A stretch of DNA of 64,000 bases from Yponomeuta sedellus (Eukaryota > Arthropoda > Insecta > Lepidoptera > Yponomeutidae). The stretch is taken from NCBI GenBank assembly GCA_934045075.1, contig OW203729.1:9042704-9106703 (forward strand), read 5' to 3'. Shown here piece after piece: positions 44,311-56,145 of this stretch. Each line of letters opens with the position of its first letter. Positions within the stretch are counted from its first letter, which is position 1. The translations under genes and the position numbers were made by a program. The notes beneath the pieces are model-generated. The model did no database searches. It saw only the letters and a list, made by a program, of their open reading frames with translations, and was not told where the DNA came from.

Positions 44311-45334
44311 ACACTCTGTCCACAAAAGCTTATTTTATTAAGGACAGCAGCGCTAACACATTATTTGATTACAGTAAATAAGATAGAGTTCACAGGGGCA
44401 GTAACAAATATCCACAAATGGGCAGTTCATGATTACTGAAAATACCACGACAACCCTTGTAACTTACAAATACCTTCATGCTTTTTCTAATTTTAACTAT
44501 TAAGTATAGCACATTATATTTATAGGCTGGCTCGAAGAAATTTCTTTTGAAATAAGTCCGCCTTTGCACGTAATTTTTATCACAAACCTGTTATTTAAGT
44601 TTTTTTTTAATAACGTTTTTATTGTGCAATAATGTGTAACAAACATCATAGTTTAAACTAATCTTACCCACTATAAAATTAAGGAAAGATTGTATAAGAC
44701 AAAGATGTCTGATATTTAATAAAAAATATTGATGAGTAATATTTTTTAAGTAAGACACAGTTGAATAAGTCAAAACATGTTTTTATATAGAATAAAATGT
44801 TGAGTTTCTGTCTTAGCTTCTTATTCACATAATCTATGAGTGATGTAACCAACAAATTTCATGTTCTTTAATTAAAAATTTTTATTTTTTAAATATTTCA
44901 ATGGCGTTGTTTGTTTCGTTTATTTTCAGTTCAGCTCATTCGCTTTGGTTGGCCCAGTGGATATTTTAATTGGGTAAAAAAAGACCCGAACTATACGTTG
45001 TAATTGCAAAGTTGCCTACAACGTTAGTGAGTAGGTACATAAAAACACTTCACGTGTTCCTTCTACTGAAAGTCACGTTATTTATTGTATTCTATATTTA
45101 ATTTTCAGCGAGGAGCATGTTCATATAATACTTCAGCTTATTTATTATGGTCCACACGGACAATCCGTGTCATATAAATGGTATCTGCCATTTTGATCAG
45201 TGGCGTGGTCGGCGAATCTAACCGCAATCTACCACGTGTAAGTGACCGGAAAATTCAACCAAAAACATGGCCATTCAGTGCTCACTTACCGTGGCGGTAC
45301 AGTCGGCACATCGACCTTTCTACTGAAAGTGTGA
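44311..45334. other. Intergenic, no gene recognised
   Basis: AT-rich non-coding sequence with T-rich runs. Confidence 0.4.
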
Positions 45335-45678
45335 ATTCAGCTCTGGCTTTGTTTTAAGCAACAACAGGCGCGGTCAGGTGCAGAATGGGTGATCGTCCCG
45401 TAACTACCGCTAGTGGCATTTTTCTGAACGCTTCCATGTTTCGCAAGGCATATTAAGCCGTTGGTGCCGGCTATCAATGTAATGACAGTCGTTAAGCCAT
45501 GTCAGAGGCCTTATGGGCGGCCTCTGGCGGGCCTTACTTCTAACAGTAAGGCCCGCCACTGTCTTACAATCGTCCACCAATCCGGACTTGGCCGCCGTGG
45601 TAGAGTATGGCCTAACCTTCCAGCGATGCAGGAAGAGATTCGTCCCCCAGCAGTTGGGACATACAAGAGTTGATATCG
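45335..45678 (-). repeat. 'tgtatgtccccactgc' repeat, copy 5
   Basis: Antisense: 'caacaacaggcgcggtcagg', 'taagccgttggtgccggcta', 'cttggccgccgtggtagagt' and 'cagcagttgggacatacaag'. Around 45525-45555 a small inverted duplication 'gcgggccttact' / 'agtaaggcccgc' is inserted. Confidence 0.7.
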
Positions 45679-45898
45679 ATTATTTTAAGAACTGTCCAAA
45701 TGCTGGGGAGCTAACAACAGAACACTATCTATATTAGTTTAGCTGTAAAAGTTGCAGTCGAAATTAACCTTGGAAGGAACATTAATTTACCTAATTGTAC
45801 GCTATGTACGAGTATACAAGTTATGTTAAGTTTTATTAAGTTGTTTCGTTGACGCTCGTTAAGTAAACATTTTTGTTTTTATAATGAAATTTGTTTTT

Positions 45899-46420
45899 AG
45901 GGTTCCGTACCTCAAAAGGAAAAAACGGAACCCTTATAGGATCACTTTGTTGTCCGTCTGTCCGTCCGTCCGTCTGTCAAGACCCTTTTTCTCAGGAACG
46001 CGTGGAGGTATGAAGCTGAAATTTATATCAATTACTCAGGTCTACTGTCCCTTGAAGCTGTGAAAAAATCAAACTTCTAAGCCAACGCAATCAAAAGATA
46101 CAGCCGTTTATGCCGCAAATTTTCGACACTTGCAAGGGAATCAAAACCTACAGGGTGCTTCCCGTGAACTCAGAATCTTGAAATTTGGTACGAAGCAACG
46201 TCTTATAGCATAGATAAAGAAAAAATTACGAAAACCATAAATTTTTAGTTACATCACATAATATATATTTTTTTAATAATTTTAAACTTACTACCCATTT
46301 CCTCATAAACGCGTAGAGGTATTAAATTGAAATTCATACGAAATACTCAGGTCTATAATACAGGTTTGTACGGAACCCTCGGTGCGCGAGTCTGACTCGC
46401 ACTTGGCCGGTTTTTTTTTT
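45899..46420 (+). repeat. 'gggttccgta ... cttggccggttttt' dispersed repeat
   Basis: Begins 'agggttccgtacctcaaaag', holds a 'ccgtctgtccgtccgtccgt' run and two similar sub-blocks ('ctcaggaacgcgtggaggta' and 'cctcataaacgcgtagaggt', each followed by 'actcaggtcta'). It ends 'gactcgcacttggccgg' plus a T run. I know this pattern as common in butterfly and moth genomes; class unknown. Confidence 0.65.
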
Positions 46421-47001
46421 AATTAAGCGAATTTGCCACAAAAGTGTGTTGGTTGGTCATTATGTTTGCTATAATGCTATTAGTTTTGATGGATGAATGT
46501 AAGATAATGCTAGAGAGATCGGTGTGAGAGGTGTCTTTAGTTCTGTAATGATTTGGTGTTTAGATCAGATTAGATTAGAACTCTTTTTGTACACACCAGA
46601 AAATAAAATACATTAAAAAGCTTACATATCTAAGTTTTGCCGTGCACAGTTTTGGCGGTCTGTTGAGTTACAAGAACTCTGTAAATAAATAACTAAAAAT
46701 AAAATAGCACCAGTAGGTACTCAGCATCTAAAATGTATCAGTAAAATAGTATGTTAATAGTAATAGCTGTTTTTTTTAATTTCGAAAGAGGTTTTTCAGG
46801 ATCGTGGCAAAAAATACAATACAAAATACAAAAATCTTTATTCTTTATCTTCATTATTTTTCGGTAAATAGTAATTGGAGACACCTTTTAAGCATACAAT
46901 GCCTGTATTAGGTGACTTCGCTCTTCCATAGCATTAATCTAGTTTAGTTAGAGATGATATTACGAAAGAAAAAATAAATATAAAATTAACTTAGCCAACT
47001 A
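46421..47001. other. Intergenic, no gene recognised
   Basis: AT-rich; a short LINE-tail-like piece 'acaaaaatctttattcttta' at about 46828-46850. Confidence 0.4.
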
Positions 47002-47084
47002 TGTGTGTGAGTGGATGTGTGTGTGAGTGGGTGTGTGTGTGAGTGGGTGAGGGTGTGTGTGTGTGTGTGTGAGTGGGTGTGTAA
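47002..47084 (+). repeat. GT-rich minisatellite
   Basis: Units of 'gtgtgtgagtggRtgt' repeat about five times with an internal (gt)n run (about 47052-47070). It is followed at 47085-47130 by a LINE C-terminal scrap ('ggatctctgtctaccccttc'). Confidence 0.8.
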
Positions 47085-47130
47085 GCGGCAAACCCGGATC
47101 TCTGTCTACCCCTTCGGGATTAAGGCGTGA

Positions 47131-48129
47131 ATTGATGTGTGTCTGTCGATAACTGCGCCCGCGACTTCATTCGCTTAATATTTAACACGACCTTATAAAA
47201 AAACGATTCCACTAAAACACTCCTAGAGGCGTTTTATTTGATCTGTGTTTACGTCTCTTTCTTGTAATATCTCCGCCGCAGTTTATTCTAGCGTTTTTGG
47301 AATGTTTTAAGGAATTGTGTTTTTATAAATAAGGCCGCAATACTTTAAAGGCTCTTGATTTCAATCCGTTTGAGTCGGTCCGTTTGAGTGCAAATTAAGT
47401 TGCTGATTCAAGGTTATCGTATTAAAATTGGATTTAGTTGAGTAATTACAATGCATGGTTCGGTTCAGGAAATAGGCGTATGAAGTACGTATGTATATCA
47501 CTATACTGCCAATGACATTCCTAGGTTAGGCGATACGATCCTTTCTCGTTAGCAGAAAATGGTCGTTCTCTTAAAATACCTGTTAAAAACACGGGCTGTT
47601 ATTTTTGTAACCCCGGCCATAATGCATCTTGTTAATGACCCGTAACACGCGTAATGTAACGGGCTCGGCAATATTAGCAATATACACGGGCACGAAAAAT
47701 AGTTTGGCCTGTATATCTATACGTAATGAGATGTACAGCGTCCAGTGGCACCTTCTCTCATACTGGATGAGCAAAAGAACTACTCAGGACTAATATCTTA
47801 GCTTAGCCCACAGTAAATATAATTCGATACGTGCGGAGCCAACCTAGCCGCGGGTTTCCTCGTGAGCACAATTATATCATGGTTGGGTATAAATCATGGT
47901 TGTAATATTTTTCTGGTTGTGAAATAAAGTGTTTTCTATTTATCTATATCAACTAAAAAGTAGCAATAAAGTTTGGTAAATATAAACATGACAATCATCC
48001 CAAGCTGTCGACAGATGTTTGGCGAGTATTGAACTGTTATAGTACAATGATAACAGGTACTGCGAATATACTGATACGTTCTGTTATTAATTAAAACTAT
48101 GAAAAATACATCATTCACGTCATCACGTC
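47131..48129. other. Intergenic with SINE and LINE-tail scraps
   Basis: At 47725-47870 lies a SINE middle part ('gtacagcgtccagtggcacc', 'ccgcgggtttcctcgtgagc'), cut before its tRNA-like head. At 47880-47950 lies a LINE tail ('gtaatatttttctggttgtg', 'aaataaagtgttttctattt'). No gene recognised. Confidence 0.45.
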
Positions 48130-48177
48130 AATTATTGCAGTGAGGGTTGGTGGTACCCTACCCTCACTGCAATAATT
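48130..48177. repeat. Perfect 17-bp hairpin
   Basis: 'aattattgcagtgaggg' pairs exactly with 'ccctcactgcaataatt' across a 14-base loop. A fragment 'cgcgattagacccgttgaat' (terminus of the foldback at 5713-5857) follows at about 48240. Confidence 0.75.
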
Positions 48178-49140
48178 CACTGTATTGTACTTCGGTCTAC
48201 CCGTAACAACGGGAATTAAGGTAATTACATTTCAATACTCGCGATTAGACCCGTTGAATATGTGCAATTATGTATAAAAAACGTTTTACTATATAAAAAG
48301 GTATGCAACAAGTTTCAACTGGTTTTTTATAATCGATGGGTGGACAATCAACTAAATAAATTATTAAGTCGAAGATGACACCGAGTCGTGTCCTCGGAAG
48401 TTAAAGAACCTTTAGACTTAATCAATGGAGAAAAACGTTGTATCACGGTATCACTACTGGTCACTACGAGTACCAGTAAGTTAACGACAGAGCGAATAAA
48501 CGATTAACTACAATACTTCCGATTTGCGCGGGAATTTCTTCCGCCATCTTGGAAATAGGCTTGGGTAAATGATATCGATATACGACGCAGTGTTAAAATG
48601 ACGGAAAAAATTAAAAACCATTTTTTCATTATCTACTATTAAACCAGCTCCAATAAGCGGTTCTGTAAAAAATGTACTTTTACGTTGCATGCATTATAAA
48701 GATTATGCATATTATATGCATAATGTATATAATAAATATCAGAAACCGACGTACTCAGTTATTTTTCGAAATTACATGAGGAATAAAAAAACTTTATCAA
48801 TCTTTATGTATTTAAATAATTTTCTGACATGCAATAAAAAATATTAATATTAAAATGGTAAAAAATAATGTTTTATAAATTTATAGATATTATTTATATA
48901 ACTAATGTAGGTTTTTTATGAACCTACATTACTTTCCTACATCATTACATCAATGTAGGTATCACATCGTGGGAAGGTCGGGGCTTCCTACGACACAACC
49001 TTAAATTTAGTTTTAAATTTAATTTATTTGTCTATAATACTTTTGCAAGTACTGCACCATATGTATATTACTAGTTCAGCAGTACCAAAGGAAGTTGAAC
49101 TTTTTATTTTTTCATTGTGTAATATATTTTTTTTATAATA
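48178..49140. other. Intergenic, no gene recognised
   Basis: Very AT-rich. Holds a 10-bp hairpin 'aatgtaggtt' / 'aacctacatt' near 48904-48930 and a run of AT-only words near 48690-48740. Confidence 0.4.
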
Positions 49141-49149
49141 AAAATAAAT

Positions 49150-50075
49150 ATCGATACGCATTGGATACCAAAATGATATTTTTCCACTTCCCTACTTGGA
49201 AATTTCAATGGCCGAGCCGGCTCTGTGTTTCTCCTTCACATTGACCGATGGACACAAGCAATGAAAATTGCTGCTACGGACTCGTTTTCGCTACGGAAGG
49301 GAATCTTAATTAGGGATGCTCGTTCGGATGAAATGTCTGAGGTCGTGGTCAATCAGTTATTTATGTTTTCTGATGCGGTTTAAACGTCGAACGTCATGGG
49401 TGACAACCGACTTATTTTTAACTCTTACGATTAAGATCGCCTTTGTACTTTTTATTTTTTAATAATGTAATGATATGATGATGATGATATCAGCATGTGG
49501 TCAGACGGCCGGATTTATATGATATCAACCCTTTGTATGTCCCCACTTCTGGGGCACAGGTCTCTTCCTGCATCGCAGCAAGGTTAGGCCATATTCCACC
49601 ACGGGGTCAAAACCAAGTTGGTGGAGACAGTCACGGGCCTTACTGTCAGAAGTAATCGAGCCGCTCGTAAGGCCTCTGGTATGGCTTTACGACTGCCATT
49701 GCATGACAGCCGGCACCAAAGGCGTGCCTTGCGAAGCACGCACACGCAATAGTGTAATAAATAATTTTAATAGTAGTAATAATTAATATCGATACTGTTT
49801 GGGTTAGTGTGATATTTTTTCACTTGCCCTTCCCTACTTGGAAATATCAATGGCCGAGCTGGCCCTGTGTTTCGCCTTCACATTGACCGATGGACGCAAC
49901 AGAAACAATGAAAATTGCTCTTTACGACTCGATTTCGCTACGGAAGTGAATCTTAATTAGTGATGTTCCTTTCGATGAAATGTCTGAGGTCGGGGTCCAT
50001 CAGTTATTTATGAATTTTGATGCAGTGTAAACGCCAAACTTCTTGGGTGGCAACCGATTTATTGGGAATTCTTAA
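49150..50075 (+). repeat. Degenerate tandem duplication of a ~290-bp non-coding unit, split by a repeat insertion
   Basis: Unit A (about 49150-49430) and unit B (about 49790-50075) share long blocks: 'ttccctacttggaaat', 'tcaatggccgagc', 'ttcacattgaccgatgga', 'caatgaaaattgct', 'tttcgctacgga', 'gatgaaatgtctgaggtcg' and 'cagttatttatg'. Between them, at 49527-49747, lies copy 6 of the 'tgtatgtccccactgc' repeat in sense. No open frame is kept in either unit. Confidence 0.7.
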
Positions 50076-51084
50076 TTCGTTGTTGCAGGCTCTTAGCTAC
50101 TACAATGTAGTAGGCCTCGAGAGGTTAAATCTTACAAGTAATTTGTGTCCTCAGCAAAAATATTAACCTGGAAGGTTTTACGTGAGAGTTAAATGTATTC
50201 AGTTCACTCGACGGAACATCACTTTAATGCATCAAGAAGCCAACAGTTTAAAGGTTGTTGACTGTACCCACGTTGACTGTACAAAAAACGCTAACAACAA
50301 ATCTTATTGAATAGCTAATAATTAGTAATAAATAAAGATGTTGGTACTTACATGATTGGCTGGTATTTTCAACTTTTGCACAGAACTCTAACGTTTGTAG
50401 CTTTGACGTTTAGACACTAACCACTCCTGGCATTTTATACCTACCTTATAAAACGTTATTTCTAGGTAAATCGGTTACTTCTACTATGTAATGGAAAATA
50501 GTTTGGTTCGTAGGCTGTAAATCTGTACTAGCCGTAATAAAATCGCGATTATTTGCCTCAGTTAAGTTACAGCGATTGTGAAATTGCCATAAAAAGGCAA
50601 AATCTCATCTTATTGGCTACTATAAAACATACAATAAGTACCTACTACAAGTACCAAGATTGAAACAATACGTAAGCCAATATTGCCGAGTAGAGAAGTA
50701 TGGGTATTATTTGAAAACAAAATATACTACCTTGGAATTGTTACATTCTGTTCTCAATCATCGAACAGACTTAGTAGGTAAGGAAAATAGTTTTATCTTA
50801 ATGAAATAGATGAAGAGTCTAGTGTGTTATATATAATTTAGCCAGTCTTAACAATAACGTCTACAAAAAAGTGCTCAGTATATCCTAAACTAATGGCATG
50901 AAATCTGCCATCTGCTAAAACTATACTTATTATTATACTAATAGCGTAAAATAGGTATTAGAGTATAGCGTAAAATAGGTATTAGGTATTAGAACAGACA
51001 ATCAGACTTCGAAAACATAGTAATAGGGCTCTGTGGGTACCGTTTGGGCACAGAACCTTAAAACAAAAGGAAAAATTTACTAAT
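50076..51084. other. Intergenic, no gene recognised
   Basis: AT-rich. A small local duplication 'agcgtaaaataggtattag' occurs twice at 50942-50985. Confidence 0.4.
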
Positions 51085-51185
51085 CCAAAGGTTGTATGGA
51101 GGAGATTACTTTTAGTGATAAAGCCGCCGTCTGTGTGTAATTTCCTTTGTTATGTACAAAAAAGTATTCTCTATCAATCTATCCA
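51085..51185 (+). repeat. LINE 3'-UTR tail
   Basis: 'ccaaaggttgtatggaggag', 'gataaagccgccgtctgtgt' and 'gtattctctatcaatctatc'. The antisense counterpart of the same subfamily is at 55405-55545. Confidence 0.6.
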
Positions 51186-51591
51186 ATCTACCCAGAAATA
51201 TTAGTTCCTTTTTTTCTAATATGAAAAGAGAAACAAATAACCAGAAATATTGTACTGCGGCGGCAGCTCTCAAATTCAACCTTGGGCAAGCAAGGTCCAG
51301 TAGCGATGTTTTCGAAATTTGTCCGAACAGAAGGTGAATGTTTATATCTCTTTAAAAAGTGGATACATGCATAATGCAAAGTGTTGCAAGCACACTTGCC
51401 GCAACTCAGCGCTCGAAAAAGTTTTGTGCATTTTCGTTGTGCTATTTTTTATTTTATGCTGGCTCTATCATAGAGGCTTTATTTTACTTTATTTCATTTT
51501 ATTAGAGAAAACAAACAGTTATACAAAAAACATTTGCTTAACTTAAAGTTAGTACCTATTAACGTTAGTTACATTTATAATATAACCGTGT

Positions 51592-51812
51592 TTTGCAAGG
51601 CACGTCAAGCCGTTGGTGCCGGCTGTCATATAATGGCAGTCGTTAAGCCATGTCAGAGGCCTCAGCTTGACAACTTCTGGCAGTAAGGCCCGCCACTGTC
51701 TTACAATCCTCCAACAACCCGGACTTGGCCCCCGAGGTGGAGTATGGCCTAACATTCCTGCGATGCAGGAAGAGACCCGTGCCCCAGCAGTGGGGACATA
51801 CGAGGGTTGATA
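51592..51812 (-). repeat. 'tgtatgtccccactgc' repeat, copy 7
   Basis: Antisense: 'gcaaggcacgtcaagccgtt', 'ggagtatggcctaacattcc' and 'agtggggacatacgagggtt'. Its last part is included in the 545-bp tandem duplication. Confidence 0.7.
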
Positions 51813-52820
51813 ACAATAACATGTATAACCAGCAGCATTGGAACACATAGGCACAGTGTGAGAAATGCATGTGTAGTAAACAAACAAGTAACATGAATTT
51901 CAATCATGTCAAACCATGGCTTTAGCTTAGTTAACGTAAGTGCCAGCGAACACCATTTGTTCATTCCTCGCCTTTTTTTTTTAGTTTGGAACGGACAAGT
52001 GATTGCATTGTGGAAGTTATTATTCGTATTGATTAAAGTTAATTAAAACTGTTTTTACACGGATTTATGCTCGTTTATTAGATTTTTACAATTTTCCGAC
52101 GTTTCGGCACTTTTTGTGCCGAAACGTCGGAAAAAAGTGACGAAACGTCGGAAAATTTTAAAAATGTAATAAACGTTTCGGCACTTTTTCAGGTGCCGTG
52201 GTCTCAGATGACCACGACACCTGAAAAAGTGCCGAAACGTCGGAAAATTGTAAAAATGTAATAAACGTTTCGGCACCCGAGGTGGAGTATGGCCTAACAT
52301 TCCTGCGATGCAGGAAGAGACCCGTGCCCCAGCAGTGGGGACATACGAGGGTTGATAACAATAACATGTATAACCAGCAGCATTGGAACACATAGGCACA
52401 GTGTGAGAAATGCATGTGTAGTAAACAAACAAGTAACATGAATTTCAATCATGTCAAACCATGGCTTTAGCTTAGTTAACGTAAGTGCCAGCGAACACCA
52501 TTTGTTCATTCCTCGCCTTTTTTTTTTAGTTTGGAACGGACAAGTGATTGCATTGTGGAAGTTATTATTCGTATTGATTAAAGTTAATTAAAACTGTTTT
52601 TACACGGATTTATGCTCGTTTATTAGATTTTTACAATTTTCCGACGTTTCGGCACTTTTTGTGCCGAAACGTCGGAAAAAAGTGACGAAACGTCGGAAAA
52701 TTTTAAAAATGTAATAAACGTTTCGGCACTTTTTCAGGTGCCGTGGTCTCAGATGACCACGACACCTGAAAAAGTGCCGAAACGTCGGAAAATTGTAAAA
52801 ATGTAATAAACGTTTCGGCA
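51731..52820. repeat. Apparently exact 545-bp tandem duplication
   Basis: Copy 1 51731-52275, copy 2 52276-52820; every stretch I compared is identical at offset 545, including three predicted reading frames on the minus strand. Each unit holds the end of a 'tgtatgtccccactgc' repeat, ~200 bp of unique sequence and a foldback block. The junction reads 'aaacgtttcggca|cccgaggtgg'. Confidence 0.85.
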
Positions 52821-52960
52821 CTTTTTCAGGTGCCGTGGTCTCAGATGACCACGGCACCTGAAAAAGTGCCGAAACGTCGGAAAATTGTAAAAATGTAATA
52901 AACGAGCATAAATCCATTTAAAAACAGTCTTAATTATGTCTAGTGCTCGTGTTAACCTTA
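52033..52960. mobile_element. Foldback element with repeated 'gtgccgaaacgtcgg' arms (possible Penelope-like terminus)
   Basis: The left border 'taattaaaactgtttttaca' with 'cggatttatgctcgttta' is mirrored on the right by 'taaacgagcataaatcca' and 'aaaacagtcttaattatg'. Inside, a 70-bp near-perfect palindrome (24 of 25 pairs or better) centred on 'ggtctcagatgacc' occurs three times: 52172-52241, 52717-52786 and 52811-52880. Same family as 4640-4849; amplified here by the tandem duplication. Confidence 0.6.
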
Positions 52961-53364
52961 GAAAATACTATAAAGTTAATTAACATTAATTATATTAAAA
53001 TTAAATTATGTATTGTTACTAAATAAGTAAATGACAACGCTGAAACAGTGCAGATTTCGCATTGTATTATTTCATTCCTGCATATTTATTGGTAATCACT
53101 AACGTAATATAATGTTTTAGTGATTTAGCAAAGTAACTGCCTTATGTATTTGAACAATAAACGAAATAATTATTATTGTCTTTGCACGTGCGTGACCAAA
53201 ACATAAATCTGCCTTCAAATATAACGTTTGGTCGATACTATCACTTATGCCGCCTGTCATAAGATCTATCATCGGGTAACCACGACTGAAAAGCACATCA
53301 ACTTTTCAGCGACATGTACTCTACTCACTAAATTCACGGGCGACTAACATGACATAACATAGCA
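52961..53364. other. Intergenic, no gene recognised
   Basis: AT-rich non-coding sequence. Confidence 0.4.
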
Positions 53365-53590
53365 TAACCAGCATAATCCCAGAGGGGTAGGCAGAGACCA
53401 GGGACTGCCTTTTGTCACGATCCTGACAGATCACCTTCGCTTCATCAACGTTTATAAGTCGTTCATGCACGCACGCCGGTCCCGGGTCCTTTTTATCTTC
53501 CCCTTTGCTAATACATCCCCTATTTGGTCGATGTATGTCCGCCTGGGACGCCCCTTGCCAGCCCTTCCACTTACATTAGCAATGTATATT
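53365..53590 (-). mobile_element. LINE ORF2 C-terminal remnant, antisense
   Basis: 'aatcccagaggggtaggcag', 'gaccagggactgccttttgt', 'ttcgcttcatcaacgtttat' and 'cgcctgggacgccccttgcc': the reverse complement of the segment at 13125-13360. Confidence 0.6.
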
Positions 53591-53779
53591 TGGGCGACTT
53601 TGGGCGAATAAAAATGTAATGCCTGGCTTGCTAGACAGTAGCAAGAGGCCTATGACGCTGCCTCCGACGATAAAAACAATCAAAGACTATTTCATAAACT
53701 AAGTCACTAAAGTGACATTTGCTATGTAACCAGAATAACATAGTGATGGTATACCATCGATATTAAATATAGTGATGGT

Positions 53780-54146
53780 GTGGTGAAGTGCTCGTGGCCT
53801 AGTCGAACCGAGTGATTGGAATTAATCACTTGGTTAAGCAACAACAGGCGCGGTCAAGTACAGGATGGATAAGCGTCCCGTGACTACCGCTAGTGGCATT
53901 TTTCCGAGCGCTTCCATGCTTCGCAAGGCACGTTAAGCCGTTGGTGCCGGCTGTCATATAATGTCAGTCGTTAAGCTATGTCAGAGGACTTATGGGCGGC
54001 TTGATAACTTCTGACAATCAGGCCCGCCACTGTCTTACAATCCTCCACCAACCCGGACTTGGACCCCGTGGTGGAGTATGGCCTAACCTTCCTGCGATGC
54101 AGGAAGAGACCCGTGACCCAGCAGTGGGGACATACAAGGGTTGATA
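53780..54146 (-). repeat. 'tgtatgtccccactgc' repeat, copy 8 (near full length)
   Basis: Antisense, from 'gctcgtggcctagtcgaacc' to 'cagtggggacatacaagggt'. Just outside, 'gtgatggtataccatcgata' and 'gtgatggtacactatagata' (about 53745 and 54170) are similar, a possible degenerate target-site duplication or local repeat. Confidence 0.7.
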
Positions 54147-55404
54147 ACGAGATGATGTGGTGAGATAGTGATGGTACACTATAGATATAAAATATAGATT
54201 TAGATACATATTTTCTATTTTAGTTATCCGATTCGCCTGCCTAGAAAACATAGAGTCATTCGGCGCTCTTCGTCTCGACTCTGCTCTAATGGACGCAAGA
54301 CTTTAGATCGTGCTTCAAAACTTATTATATTTATTACTTAGAGTATGTACCTACATACTAAGTAAATAACAAATCAAATCTAATATTGTGAAACAAAATG
54401 TAACAGCTCTTTTATGCATTCTCTAATCTGCTCGGTATTGGAATTTTATGGCAAAATCCCTAATACCATACAGTAACGGAATAGAGTGTATGTACCTATT
54501 TAAAGATAAACTGTCAACAGTACTTCTCATCAGGGGCAAAACAAACCTGTTTTAATCACGTCTTGTCAAAAAGTGCTATATACTATACCCACTAATCAGC
54601 ATCTTCTCATGATCCAACGCAAGAGGAGAAAAATGGAATTCATGCTCTAATTACCTTTCACATATTCCCCCTGTTACATCGTCACTTATTAAAATAGTTC
54701 AGGCGTCGTAAGACTGGTATACGGTCTTTTTGCATCTTTCATTGTAATGTTAGTTACGTTCTAGAGTTGTGCACACTTCATATTAAACGGGGCTCGTCGC
54801 TATAGTGTGCTACATTGACGCTTTGACGTCACGGAAGACATACTGTCAACGTGATGCGAATACTCAGCAGCGACGTGTTCGATTTATAAGAAAATATTGC
54901 ACTGACGCTTTCATGTCTCGATACTCATACATACTAATAAATAATCGCGATTAGACCCGTTTAATATATAACTTCGAGCACAAGATGTCTAGTAAAAGTA
55001 TTTGGATATAAAGTCGATTTTATTTCTGACGTATACGGAAGTAGGTTTGTACGATTTGAGTATTCCCTAAGTTGAGAAAGGAGGCAAATTGTTAATAAAA
55101 AACGAACATCAAAGGTACACAGCTGCAGCCCTTTTTGTTACATTTGCAGGTAACAAACGAATCCCTTGTCAATCAAGAGAACATTTTATTCTTCTTTAAC
55201 AATAGTTTTTACCTGTGGCTTTACCTGCGACGTCTTTGCGATGAAAAAAACAAATCTGGCAGGTTAACACTGATTTAATATAAAGATGGAGTCAAATAAA
55301 CTTTGCAACAGGGCAGTACAAGTAAATATTTCTTTAAATAGATAGATAAATAGTTTACTGCTTTGTCACCACGCTAGGTCAAACTTTATGTTGTGTTGCC
55401 CTTC
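54147..55404. other. Intergenic, no gene recognised
   Basis: AT-rich. A fragment 'atcgcgattagacccgttta' at about 54943 matches the foldback terminus at 5713-5857. Confidence 0.4.
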
Positions 55405-55545
55405 TATAGATAAAGATAGAAAACACTTTATTGTACATAAAAAAGGAAATTACATAGATATTTCTTAAACTAAGAGTACAGACGGCGGTCTTATCACTAA
55501 AAGTGATATCTTCCAGACAAACTTTGTATGGACTGGAGCAATATA
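55405..55545 (-). repeat. LINE 3'-UTR tail, antisense
   Basis: 'acactttattgtacataaaa', 'gacggcggtcttatcactaa' and 'ttccagacaaactttgtatg'. Confidence 0.6.
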
Positions 55546-55884
55546 TTGGAGAAGGAAGTAGATGTGTTTTATGTTAACAATAATGAGTGGTGTATGTTTC
55601 TGGCATAATATAACGCTTTAAGACAATTAAGATAATAAATGAGTTTAAGAAAAAAACATGTTAGGTACCTACCGTACACCATATTTCTTTGTGAAAAAAT
55701 TAAATGGAATAAAAAAAAAACTTATTAATTTAAAATCGATAGTTCTCACCTTGAAAATTACCATTGTTTCCCAATGTTATTTTCAAGGTTAGGTCTCCGG
55801 ATAAAAGACATAAAACGTAGGTAAATCAAATATTACAGTAGCACCCTTATAGAGAGATTTTTTTATGTAGCAACTTCAAGCGCT

Positions 55885-56145
55885 GAGTTATTTGGACGCT
55901 ACAAACACTCAGGTTTCCTCACGATGTATTCCTTCGCCGATAGCCAGCGGTGGTATTATTACTATGATTTCACAATATGTACATAATTTAGGAAACAATG
56001 TCATTGGTAGCTACATGACCGCAGTTGGAATCGAACCTGGGTCTCGGGCGTACTTACTAAGTTACGAAGGAAAACATCGTGAGGAAACCCGTGCTCTAAA
56101 TGTCTGCACACTTCATAACGTGCAGACATTTAGAGCACGGGTTTC
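55885..56145 (-). mobile_element. SINE fragment with a 26-bp terminal hairpin
   Basis: SINE part: 'caggtttcctcacgatgtat', 'tgaccgcagttggaatcgaa' and 'cctgggtctcgggcg'. It is followed by an inverted piece of the same SINE ('aacatcgtgaggaaacccg'). 56084-56109 and 56120-56145 form a perfect 26-bp stem with a 10-base loop, starting 'gaaacccgtgctctaaatgt'. Confidence 0.65.

Noticed and set aside
45956..45980. 'ccgt' microsatellite
   Set aside because: It belongs to the standard sequence of the 45899-46420 dispersed repeat and is not an independent satellite.
51549..51964. Minus-strand ORFs of 71-112 codons, repeated at 52055-52509
   Set aside because: They read through a non-coding repeat and are copied by the 545-bp tandem duplication; no family features.
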